The translations under genes and the position numbers were made by a program. A stretch of DNA of 32,973 nucleotides from Protostelium mycophagum (Eukaryota > Evosea > Variosea > Protosteliida > Protosteliaceae), in assembly GCA_002081555.1 (NCBI GenBank), contig MZNV01001411.1:1-32973 (forward strand), read 5' to 3'. This document shows positions 19,464 through 29,149 of the stretch, one piece after another. A model generated the notes under the pieces. That model worked only from the letters and a program-made list of their open reading frames with translations. It made no database searches and had not been told where the DNA came from. The number at the start of each line of letters is the position of its first letter. Position 1 is the first letter of the stretch.

Positions 19464-22119
19464 ATGAAAGAGATGGGAGATTCACATTCTGCCATGACGA
19501 TTGGCTTTGATGATCGAACGAAAGTGATTGTGATATTCACGATCACGTTATTATTAGGTGTTCCAGTATGGTGGCATCTCACTCAAGTATATCGGGCGAA
19601 TTTGCCTCATAATGAAATGACAGTGGAAGACAATCAAGAACCATGGGATTTGTCTTTAAATCTACACATCATTGGTCAAAATCAGAAGACGGTCGAATCA
19701 GCAGTCCAAAATACGAAAAATAACTCATTCATCTTTGAGGTGAAATGGCAGCGACAAATCTCGGCTGATTTTTTCATAGAATTCTGACCCATCTCTGCGC
19801 CCACAGACAAAGAAAACGTTGAACATTTCTGGACACCTTGTGAATAGCTTCCCGAAAACTGAAGGTGATTTGATTTACTGGTATGGCCGATCATTTTTAA
19901 TCAAAAACAGATGCAGAGGAGTGGTTAGCCACACATTATAATCAGTCATCCAACAGCAACGGCAGATATTCGTTCTTCCTCCTCTTGAATGATGGACAAG
20001 ACAAGAGTATCCATCTCGGACGATATAGACACGCCTGGGTGAATGTACCTTCTTCCTTTAACACAGTTGAATGGGAGAAAGTCCTTCAAAAGGTCTCACA
20101 GACAGCAGATCATCTCTTTGTAAGTCATCTCATTTCCTTTGTCTTGAACTCTTCATTAACACAAAAATTAAAATAATATATCTTTTCACAAATAAATTAA
20201 TCGTTGTAGTTGGGACAACCGGTTGACGAACACACTGCGGTGAGGCCTGCTACTAAATATAGACTTTCCTTCAGTCTGTTGAACACAGATCCGTCGATGA
20301 TCAGACCAGATTGGGACATAGAGAGTGCAATCAGGAGTGAGTTTACATCGTTGTAGATGAATATTTCTTTCTGAATTTCTGTATAAAATCAACCCTGAAC
20401 TAATAATATTTTGTGAAATTTCCGAAGATATTTGAAAGGTCTCAAGTTGCTAAAAATAGCAGCATATTTAGACCCTTTCCTGAATACTGTGGGAAATGTC
20501 GCTGAATTCGAAGTCGACTCTCAGGTGAATTTATTTTATCACGATAATCATACTGTGATGCACCACGGTAGTTACCGTCTCTGACTCGTTGTAGATCATA
20601 CATTACACAACTCTCTTACGCAAACCCCAATTAGACCCTAAGACTTCGAGACATTATATCCCGCACAACAAACTGCCCGAGTACATCAACCCCTCCTCTT
20701 GGAAGTTGGATTTGGTGGAGACGTCGACACACCCCGTTGTACACTTTATCTTATTTGTTACGGATCCCAGACAGCCCATCTACATCAGAGAAGACGGTAA
20801 GAATCCTTACGATAAGGATTTATATTATGTAAATTTTATGTTTTGCCCGCTATATGATTTTATTTCAAAAATACGGAGTAATTCCGTGGATTCTTGCGGT
20901 TGGAGTTTCGGAGTTTCGCTTAACGAGACCAAAAAATGCGGTAATAACCGCCCCCGTGGTCCTACCTTTTGTTTCCCGTGTTTTAAAAGGAGCTCTGACG
21001 GGTTGTCCGTTAAGAGTTGGAGAATGCTTCAAAAATATCCGATTTATGGTAGATTATTCGTGAAATTTCGCAGAAAAATGGAGCGAGACGAATGCTTTCA
21101 TATCACCACAGTGGGGCGGTATACACATCTACAACCCGGCACAAAAATCTGGTCCCATGCACCTCAGGTGAGACATCATATGGAAGCTCCACGAGATTTC
21201 ACTGAGAGAGGTAGTGTCGACGATCTACACCCCGTCATGGAGATATTTGTTAGCCAGCTGAGACATCTCTTGGGTGTTGGTATGTTTTCCATTCTTTATG
21301 AGAAGACAAGCTAATAACAAAAACAACTTTTGTGGCATTCTCATTGCAACGAAAACACAAATGAGTACTGATGACAACTATGACAATACCTTTTTGCACA
21401 GGAAAGAATAGTTTATCTGCATATGATTGATCTTGCAGCTATATTCCTTGGACGATCCGGTTTTTTTTCGGTGTAAACTTTTGGTCGGGTGTATTTTGTG
21501 TGCGGCTTTGCCGTGCTTTACACAAGTTTTGGAAATCACCAGAATGACAGGGATCTAATGAGTAATCACAACTGATGACTCCAGGTCACGCCCAGCAGTC
21601 CTCCCATGGTGTCGTGTTCCACGAACAGAAGGAGGTGGGAATCTCTCTGTACGAGAGGGACTTGTTGTACAGACGTTATGCGTGGCACAACCGAAACTCC
21701 ACGAAATCTACACTGAAATCTCTCTCTGTGTTGGTGCAGAGTCTCACCAACATGGTAGTTCATGACAACATCGCCACACTCGTGCACACATCACTCGATC
21801 AGATCAACTCGGTGAGCATTTCGCTGTTGTAGATCGTCCTTTTCCGAGAACTTTCCTCTCGCATGTGCTAAAAATAGGACAGTGTGATGATGACATCAGC
21901 TCGCAAGACTATGACTCTGCACTGTCTCACAGTAAAGGGGCAACAGATGCTGCCGAGGAGGCCTTCTTTGACCCCGACATGCTGGCGTTGTTGTATTTCC
22001 CACAAGAGCACAAGGCCGCGATATACGCTCTGCCTTTCTTTCCCATCTGCTTCCAGTTCCTTTCTGGCATCTACAACGAGATCAAATATAGAAGAGAGAT
22101 GAAGTTGAAAGGCGAATAA
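19464..22119 (+). CDS. PIGS: PIG-S, GPI transamidase subunit
   Basis: Subunit of the ER complex that attaches GPI anchors to proteins. The N-terminal TM helix and motif KVIVIFTITLLLGVPVWWHL then TQVYRANLPHNEM match the PIG-S start (G-V-P-x-W-W-x-x-T-x-x-Y-R-A-x-L-P). Later exons encode VRPATKYRLSFSLLN, YLKPFLNTVGNVAEF, IPHNKLPEYINPSSW, WGGIHIYNPAQ, NRNSTKSTLKSLSVLVQSL and VHDNIATLVHTSLDQINS, all in PIG-S order. The C-terminus has a second hydrophobic helix (YALPFFPICFQFLSGIYNEI). First in-frame ATG is 19464. Intron 20829-21111 (283 nt) is unusually long and open in one frame but is removed in the phase that matches the family. Confidence 0.93.
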
Positions 22120-22441
22120 ACGAGATGGTGAATTTTTTTCAGAAGCTCACATCAACTGTAGACGAGAAATTTTTATTCCACCCAACTTAGAAAAACTCTG
22201 CGTTATCCCGATGTGTGTTTTCAAAGTCCAACACGAACAGAGATCAAGAGGACATTAATATTTGGTTCTGCACTGATAGAGAATGAAACATTTCTGATCC
22301 TCGAGAATTTTAAATATAATCGTCTGTAAACTCTTTAGTAGCTACAGTCAACCATAAAGTTGCATCTCAACGATCATCGCGCCAACAACCCATCAAAACC
22401 AACTAAAACTTAAAAAAAGTACAGAACTAGACTCTTCACGT
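22120..22441. other. Convergent 3' intergenic region
   Basis: Lies between the 3' ends of PIG-S and REI1. No gene seen; expected to hold both polyadenylation regions. Confidence 0.6.
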
Positions 22442-23914
22442 TTAGATGAGGTTCATTTGGTCTCTGTGGTGCTTCTGGTTGTTGTTCTTTGTTCCAATCT
22501 TCAAATCGAATATCTTTTGCCTTCTGTCTTGTCTTGGGTGTTGTGTTTTGTCACCGTTGGCTCTGCCTGAGAGGTGAGTAGAGCTGTTCCATCCAAGCAT
22601 TCTGTATTGATTGGCGATGTTGTTGATAACAACGGCCTCTCTGGTGTCTGCGATACGAAGCTTCTGTTGGTAGTAGAGGCGCAGGGCGCGATGTCCTGTG
22701 AAGAGGTCAGGATCGGATGTTTAAGAAGGAAACTTCACCTATCAATCTGCCGTCTCTCAAGACCAATTCGACTCCGTTGTCTGCGACTTGTACAGAGCTG
22801 CACCATAATGAGCCGATGATGTTATAGAGGATGTGAAGACATTACCTTGAGATGTCACCATCTGTTGACTCTTCTTGTGAAGAGAAGTCGTAATAATCCT
22901 CAAATTCCTCCTCATTGTCCTCTTCGTATAGAATCTTACAATGGTTGGAGTCTCTCTAATCTCATTAATAAATGATTCGTTCAGATCATGAAAATTCTGA
23001 CCATGTGTCCTTGTGCGGCCTCTGCTGTTTGGAAGGCTTTTCCTTTCTCGTTACACCAGATACACTCGTTACCAACCAAGATCTTTTCTCCCAAGTGTCT
23101 TAGGAGTCCTCCCAAGTCCTTCAGATATTCTATGTCCGGAATGAAGAATCCATGTTCTTTGGTCATATGTTCAACATTCTCATCCAGAGACTGTGAGGAG
23201 GTGTTACAGAAAAGGCAACGAGTCTCATCATAACGTGGTGCGCTCTCCAACTTCTTTCTTAAAAATTCTCTCTCTTCATCATTCAAGTGTTTAGCGTCTG
23301 CGAGATAAGCATTGATCTCTTCTTGTGTCATCAATTCGAGATTTCTGGGTTCCCTCTTCTTCTCTACAAAATGTTAGTATCGGCTGCGATCATCATTTGA
23401 GAAAAATTTGAGAATCGACCTTCTGTCTGTGGTTTCTTCAACTGATCCTTGTGTTTCTTTGTGCCATTGTGCTGATCTAGCTGTGCGGAAGTGCTGTATG
23501 TCTTTCTTCACAACGTAAGAGGTTGAATATGATCGTGGAATTACTCACTTGCAAACATCACAAGTGTACTTTTCTGAATCTGAATCTTTGGGTGCGTTTA
23601 AATCGGCAGCATTGGAAGCTATCTTTGTTAGACAATATGGTACTATAATCCAGAACGAAACAATTCTAACCTTTTTCGTCGAAGAGCTGTTGTGAAACGG
23701 GAGCCAAGTTGGCTACTTTTCTTTTCAGATTGAATCTGTGTAAGTCCTCTTTATAATGTTCTCTCTGTTCTTTGGGTGTGTTGAATCTCATACGGCATGT
23801 GATGCAAGTCAAGGCGACACCCTTGTTTCCTCCCTCTAAAGACGCATTTTTGGCCGCTGAGATGGCCTCTCTCTCGGCGTCTGTCATCAATAAATCTGCT
23901 CTGACTTGTGCCAT
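22442..23914 (-). CDS. REI1/ZNF622, cytoplasmic pre-60S maturation factor
   Basis: Zinc-finger protein that helps recycle export factors from the pre-60S particle. The minus-strand exons give, in order: LTCITCRMRFNTPKEQREHY then KEDLHRFNLKRKVANLAPVS (first C2H2 finger and the invariant HRFNLKRKVA); YTCDVCKKTYSTSAQLDQH (second finger); CLFCNTSSQSLDENVEHM then GFFIPDIEYLKDLGGLLRHL; ECIWCNEKGKAFQTAEAAQG HM; DFSSQE; and GHRALRLYYQQKLR with NQYRMLGW near the C-terminus. All are characteristic of REI1/ZNF622. The start Met at 23914 opens a ~30-residue extension before the first finger. Stop is at 22442-22444. Confidence 0.93.
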
Positions 23915-24590
23915 TCTTCCTCTTTCGTCTGTGGTTTTGTAAAAATGACTCTTGGCTTCCTGTGGCCTCGTCCGTTATGCTCACGCTTGAAATGTCGTCA
24001 TTTCTCGGCTTTCCATAAATTTTACGTAATTGTGTCAAACTACATCACCGTCTCAGGAAGCCAACAGATCACAATTGGACTTCTGCAAAAATTCAACAAG
24101 ACTCAATTTTGGTGAAAGGAATATAAATAGGAGATATTAAAAATGAAAACATTGGATCACAAACGTACGCAAGACCATTCAGCTGTACCAGCCCTCTCCA
24201 TCAGCAATACAATTTTCTGAAGAGGAAATTATAAAATTAAGAGAGGCCATCCCAGAATGAGGGAAATAAAGTATGATGCAAGTGTAAAAGTGAGCCTTTG
24301 TGGTTACTTTTATTTTTTGATCTATCATGAGTCCTTTTGTGTTTTATTTATTTTATTATTTTATTATGTGATTTCTGTATCCTATGTTTTAAGCAATCCA
24401 TAATGCTTTGTGGAAGCTGACATTATACACAAAGATCCACTGTAAGAATAGTAAAAATTGTAAAGTTGGTAAATTACATAAAGTAACTATATAGTAATGG
24501 AAGTAAGATTTTCGTGTTTTTAGTGTTGAGCAAGTGTATACAAAAGAAGATCTACAAATTAGGTCGCTTTTTATGAGATGCAGATTTTTC
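23915..24590. other. Intergenic, no supported gene
   Basis: AT-rich; the right part should be the 3' UTR of the F-box/LRR gene and the left part the REI1 promoter. The open minus frame at 23915-24038 (upstream of the REI1 Met) is probably leader sequence. Confidence 0.5.
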
Positions 24591-26873
24591 TCAGTACTCC
24601 TCATTCGAATCGCTGTCGTCCGAATCCTCTTCATCATCCGAAGAGTAGACGATCTCTACCGGGCATGTCTCTATCTTGTTTTTGTTCCTCTTATCAAGTC
24701 CACCACCAAGTCTAAGGTGTTTCACAGTCGGGATGTTCCCCAGAATGTATTGAATGTCCGACCATCTCCCACCGCTGATCTCGAGAGAGATGAGATGGGG
24801 ACAGTACAGGTGTAGTTCTTTCAGTTCTCTCGCGTCTATGCCTCTGCCGAAGTTTTTAGTCAAATTTGAAACTTAGTGAACGATACACGCGAGTTGTTCA
24901 CCTTACCGCAAAAGTCGCAGTATGTTAAGGCGGAGAGGATTTCTTGCATCAAACCCGTAGTGTCTTGCGGCAAAGCCAAAAATTTGCAGGTGTTTTTGTG
25001 ACCAAATCAAACGGTTGTTTTTGGTTTTCTTTGGTGACCACAATTTAAAAAACTGGAATTTGGACAAATTAATACTGACATGCTGAGCTGTGAGAGACGC
25101 GGGAGGGATGCGAGACAAGGGATGTAGCACGGGTCGATGTTATTCTGTTCTATATTCATCTGCTCTAAATTCGGATTGATCTTGACCCACTCTTCCAGAG
25201 TGTCACCTTGACAGGTGAGTTCCAGAATGACATTTTTGACACCCACCTGTCATATCGCCGTCATTGTAGCTGAGATGTGTCAATTTTGGCATGGCCATAA
25301 GGAAAGACAACAGCTGTTTTTGATACACGTCTATTTCAGGTAACCTCTGACAGAACACAGAATATTCTAATCTGACCAACTACAACGAGTCAAATCTTTT
25401 GTAAAAATATAATATAATGTTTTCTGCAAAAGGTAGAGAAATTTGGCTGAATTATTACCATTTCTGATAAAATAAAATAAAAAAATCACCTCTGGCCATT
25501 GGGAAACACATTTCGTGATGTCAGGCAGGTCCACCAAATTTGTGTTCACGGTGTACAACATCGAGACATTTTTTAATCCTCTACAATCGTGTAGATGTTG
25601 GAGTTCTACGAGTGTTAGAAATGTCAAACTGACACCTTCCCAGTACCATTTTTAGACAGAGACGCGTTGAAAAGTCGCAGAGTCTGGAGGTTTTTTAATT
25701 TTTTGAAATTATGGAGCCAATTTGGACAATTTTCCTTCAGTCTAGGATGCAATATTTGGACCTGAAATCTCAGCGAAATTTCGTGAATATTTCAATACCT
25801 CTTCTAATAATGTGCAGCTCTCTACAATTTCATTTATATGTGACGCCTCTGCTCTCAGTAAAGAGACACACCTGTTTGTTTCAATTTATATTTGAGTGAT
25901 TTTTTTAATTTAAATATACCGAAGTGTAGATGATGCCAAGGAAAGTAAGTTGTAGTGCAACATTCCTCGAAATTTACGGTGCGATATCTTAAGCATTCTA
26001 AGGGGATTTTTCGTACAAATGATATCCAATGGGATCGTTTGGTTCCTCCCGCCTAAAAAAGTTCACTCTACAATCACATCTACAACTCCACTCGAAAATT
26101 ATATTTTCGGTGGAGCAAATTTGGTCAAATTGTTTTAGAGATCTAAGAAGTGCAGATTTTACAGTTTGTAACAAGTGTGTTTAACCCTAAAACGACTGGA
26201 ATGCGTCTCATCGGCAATTCACCAAGACGTGCTTTTCGAAGTCACGGTAAGCTACCGTGGGTAACGGTTATACTGGCTAGTAACGGCTAGTGAGACGCAT
26301 TCCCGTCGTTTAAGAGTTAAAATCAAATCCCATCATAATCGTAACAAATGTTGCTGCACAAATCGCCAAAAATATGCACGGTTTAGACACTATCATCACG
26401 GTTGCATACCGTGGCTTTCACATCAGTTAACCGCACAATAAAAAGGCTCACCTTTGAGGCCGGTGATCTCTAGGCGTTCAAGACCTTTGAATTCTCCGAG
26501 ACCTTCAACCCGAGGGAAATCGGGGATGATGAGCTCCTTAAGATTGACGCAATGATAAAGTATCGCTTCAACGGTCATATCAGTAATGAAAGGCTGCCTG
26601 AAAAATTTGAAATTTGAAATTTGTGGGTGGCGCCATCTTGTATTTTGAAAATATAGGTTTTGATGGAAAACTCAAGTTGAACAAAGAAAATTCACAGAAA
26701 TGAGTGCATTGTAGATACAGTTGTAGATCGCCGTAATAACTCACCCGTTTGCGGCTTTCCTCTGTTCTACGCACTCTATTGATCTTATTGAGCCTCTCCC
26801 ACTTCTGACCAGCCACTTCAGGAGAAAAGGCGCCGCAGCGGGCCACACGTTGCAGGTCTTTCTGTGGGAAGCT
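24591..26873 (-). CDS. F-box-like leucine-rich-repeat protein, 5' exon unresolved
   Basis: The first clear exon (26873 down to about 26754) reads SFPQKDLQRVARCGAFSPEV then AGQKWERLNKINRVRRT, the latter half of an F-box. Later exons contain LRR-type segments: LEEWVKINPNLEQMNI, CLASLPRLSQLSMSVLI, LRLNILRLLR, ARELKELHLYCPHLISLEIS and TVKHLRLGGG. The tail is acidic (SSDDEEDSDDSDSNEEY), stop at 24591-24593. Such proteins are substrate adaptors of SCF ubiquitin ligases (known for the family). Intermediate exons are short; I did not close all phases. A 132-bp piggyBac-like MITE lies in one of its introns (26185-26316). Confidence 0.72.
26185..26316. mobile_element. piggyBac-like MITE, 132 bp, with intact TTAA duplication
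   Basis: Flanked by TTAA on both sides (26181-26184 and 26317-26320). Arms: CCCTAAAACGACTGGAATGC then GTCTCA on the left, and the inverse (TGAGACGCATTCCCGTCGTT then TAAGAG) on the right. The arms share the core GAATGCGTCTCA with the element at 17091-17202, so both belong to one family. The interior (26215-26290) contains ACCGTGGGTAACGGTTA-type words and no coding capacity. Confidence 0.8.
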
Positions 26874-27198
26874 CTGGGATCAGGTTACGACAATCTACAA
26901 TGAGATAAATTCACCTTTCATTTCGCGAATCCAATTTAATCTCCCTGCATCACATGAATAATTTTACTGCATTAACACTTTTGTACAGAACATGAAAGAA
27001 TAAAAATTGAATTAAAAATCATTCGTCACCTGTATCTCACATTCGGTGTCCTGATTTGGGAATAAAAGAAACAACTGATGGAGGAAAGTACCACCAGGTC
27101 TATGTATGGAAGCAAATTGATCACCTCCTGGGTGATGCTCAACACAATTTCCCGGGTTGTGACATTTCAAATCGAACCTGCCACATATCTATGGGGAG
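26874..27198. other. Divergent intergenic region
   Basis: Probably holds the first exon of the F-box/LRR gene (near 26910-26945, minus strand) and the promoter of the gene at 27199. No other feature supported. Confidence 0.45.
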
Positions 27199-27808
27199 AT
27201 GTGGTGGCGATTCAGCTCTAGAATGGATGAGGGAGAGGCGCTGGAGAAACACCTCTTCTTCATCTTCTGTGAGATCTCTATGTCATTTGTCATGATTGTG
27301 ATGACTGAGTGGTGACGACCATCAGACTGCTCACATTACTTTTAGTGGCGGCTGTACTACCTCCAGATCATCTTCAGCGACGGTGTCATTGATTTTCCTC
27401 TCTATGAGCATTAGAAACTGATTTGTATCAACTTCTTACTGCTGCGGCTCATGATTTCGTGAAGAAAGCGGTTGATGGAATGGATTATACGTAAGAACTA
27501 CACCTTCACAAATTATGCAACAATTCGTCCGTTCAACACTCTCCCAAGTTCCAATGGGGTTAATGTGCCTATATTCATTTCTAGTTTAATACAGAAGTAA
27601 CCTCCTCCTCTAGGAAATCCCCCGTTAAAAATTACAATTTATTTCCATTTCCAGATAAAGGATGCGGTTGTTAAGATCAAAAAGCGCAAGCCAACATGCG
27701 AGAGAAGCACGCACACAGCATCAGACAAGACGAAAAGAAGAAAAGGTCGAGCAGACACCTGCGCCAGAATGGAAAAATTCAGTACCCTTTCTCGCCCACT
27801 TTCATTGA
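27199..27808 (+). CDS. Unknown 119-aa protein, four exons
   Basis: Exons 27199-27297, 27346-27382, 27415-27490 and 27661-27808 close in phase; the second intron is only 32 nt. The product starts MWWRFSSRMDEGEALEKHLF, has a hydrophobic-aromatic stretch (FIFCEISMSFVMIWRLYYLQ), a helical segment (DLYQLLTAAAHDFVKKAVDG) and a basic tail (SASQHAREARTQHQTRRKEE). A second ATG at 27223 is equally likely as start. I recognise no family. It stops 37 nt before the GTPase start codon, an extremely short gap. Confidence 0.5.
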
Positions 27809-27845
27809 TGACTTTTCGCCTCAAGAGACGCATCCGTCCATAGAC

Positions 27846-28481
27846 ATGAAGGAAATCAGGGTCTTGGCGGCGGGCGATGGGGGTGTCGGAAAGACGAGTC
27901 TCCTATGCAAATTTACAACGGATATTTTTCCAGGTGAGAAATTGATATTTTCAAAAATTAAAACAGAAAAATCAAGTTGAGCCTTCATCACCACTCGAAG
28001 ATTGACACATGCAGATATCTATATACCAACGATGCACGAAAAAGTTTGTTTCGAACTCGTTATAGACCACACGATTTGCCGTTTTTCCTGGCAGACCATC
28101 ACACAGTACGACCAACTCGACGGCATCCAAGACATAGACATCATCCTCTATACATACTCTGTCGCTCAGCCACACACTTTAGAGTCAATAGTGTACAAGT
28201 GGTGGCCGCAGTTGAGAGAGCGTTTTCCTGACGCAAAGTCGGTTTTGTGTGGGACAAAGATGGATCTGAAAAAGAAAATGGCGGGGAAAGGCGTCGAACC
28301 CGGGGAAGCTAAGCAAATTGGGTCTGCCATTGGGTCCACTTTATCACTAGAATGTTCTGCAGCCGCAAACGAAGGAGTGGCCGGACTTTTCCAGGAAATA
28401 TCTGGCCTTGTTGCACCTGTACAAGTCCAACCAAAAGGAAGACAAAAACGAAGACAGAAGAAAGGATGCCCGATACAATAA
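27846..28481 (+). CDS. Rho-family small GTPase, atypical G3 motif
   Basis: Two exons (27846-27933, 28015-28481), 184 aa. The P-loop GDGGVGKT falls at residues 10-17 and Thr35 in YIPT, both at Rac numbering. The G4 motif is the Rho-type GTKMDL (109-114) and G5 is ECSA. The tail is polybasic (KGRQKRRQKK) followed by CPIQ, a C-terminal CaaX box, so the protein is probably prenylated and membrane-bound. Unusual: the G3 motif WDTAGQEDYDRL is replaced by WQTITQYDQL. The Mg-coordinating Asp and the invariant Gly of DxxG are Gln and Thr, and two residues are missing, while a Gln aligns with catalytic Gln61. Hydrolysis and switching are likely altered (inference), as in other atypical Rho proteins. 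Confidence 0.9.
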
Positions 28482-28533
28482 ATTATTGATGTAGAAATTT
28501 GATGAGATAGAGGAGTGAGTGTCATCAGTGGTG

Positions 28534-28988
28534 ATGAAACTTGGCTCATTGCTCATAGACGTCCAATTCCAACTTTCCGAATTCTAGGGGTGATACAAAA
28601 AGCGAACCAAGAACATCTTCTTCTGCCCTAACTTCTTCGGTGATCTCTCTGGCAACTACGACAAGTTCCCCGCCGTGGACTGTCTCTTCTTCTGGGTATG
28701 AGAGAAGGGTGCCTGTTGTTCAATAGTGAACAACTGTCAGGAAATTGATAGGTAAGTGTGATTTATTTGTCTTTGATACACCACAAAATGACCAGGAACT
28801 GTTAAATTTCTCGTGTTTGTTCGCAACTGCAGCAGGTTTGCGATGTACACCTTGGAAACATAATCACAAAGATACACCACTGACCCTGAATTCAGGCAAC
28901 TTCAAGCCTTAGGTGACCCTCAACTCTGCTGAGCACTGATATAGAAGAGATGATTGATCCGAGGGACACCTCTCACCATCTTGGGTCG
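28534..28988 (+). CDS. Possible small gene with micro-exon, unknown
   Basis: A chain of short exons reads in phase: 28534-28560 (MKLGSLLID), 28603-28695 (RTKNIFFCPNFFGDLSGNYD then KFPAVDCLFFW), an 11-nt exon at 28741-28751 (EID), then an exon from 28833. After that either a stop follows (TLET at 28864) or a very short intron leads to TTDPEFRQLQALEEMIDPRD and a stop at 28988. No family recognised. The chain needs a micro-exon, so it may instead be a decayed gene. Confidence 0.3.
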
Positions 28989-29149
28989 ATCTGACCTCCA
29001 AGAGAAATTAGACCCAGACCCTCTTTTCAAGTTGTAAATGGGCACAAAAAATGTCAACGTGTACATTCTCAAAATTGAAATCTAAATGAATACTCAATTT
29101 GTGTTTTTTGAAATCTTTCCGTCAAATTTCAAATAAAACCTGGGTACTT
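28989..29149. other. Short spacer before the PRP38 3' end
   Basis: No gene seen. On the minus strand an AATAAA-like word near 29130 may end the PRP38 transcript. Confidence 0.4.

Noticed and set aside
20706-21314. A 202-codon plus-strand open frame running through PIG-S exons and an intron
   Set aside because: Only its first part (to about 20828) matches PIG-S. The rest crosses a 283-nt intron and leaves the PIG-S frame afterwards; splicing at 20828/21112 restores WGGIHIYN in phase.
27696-27845. N-terminal extension of the Rho GTPase from a Met at 27696
   Set aside because: Rho proteins begin 3-5 residues before the first strand; the Met at 27846 fits exactly, and the upstream stretch is the last exon of the preceding gene in another frame.
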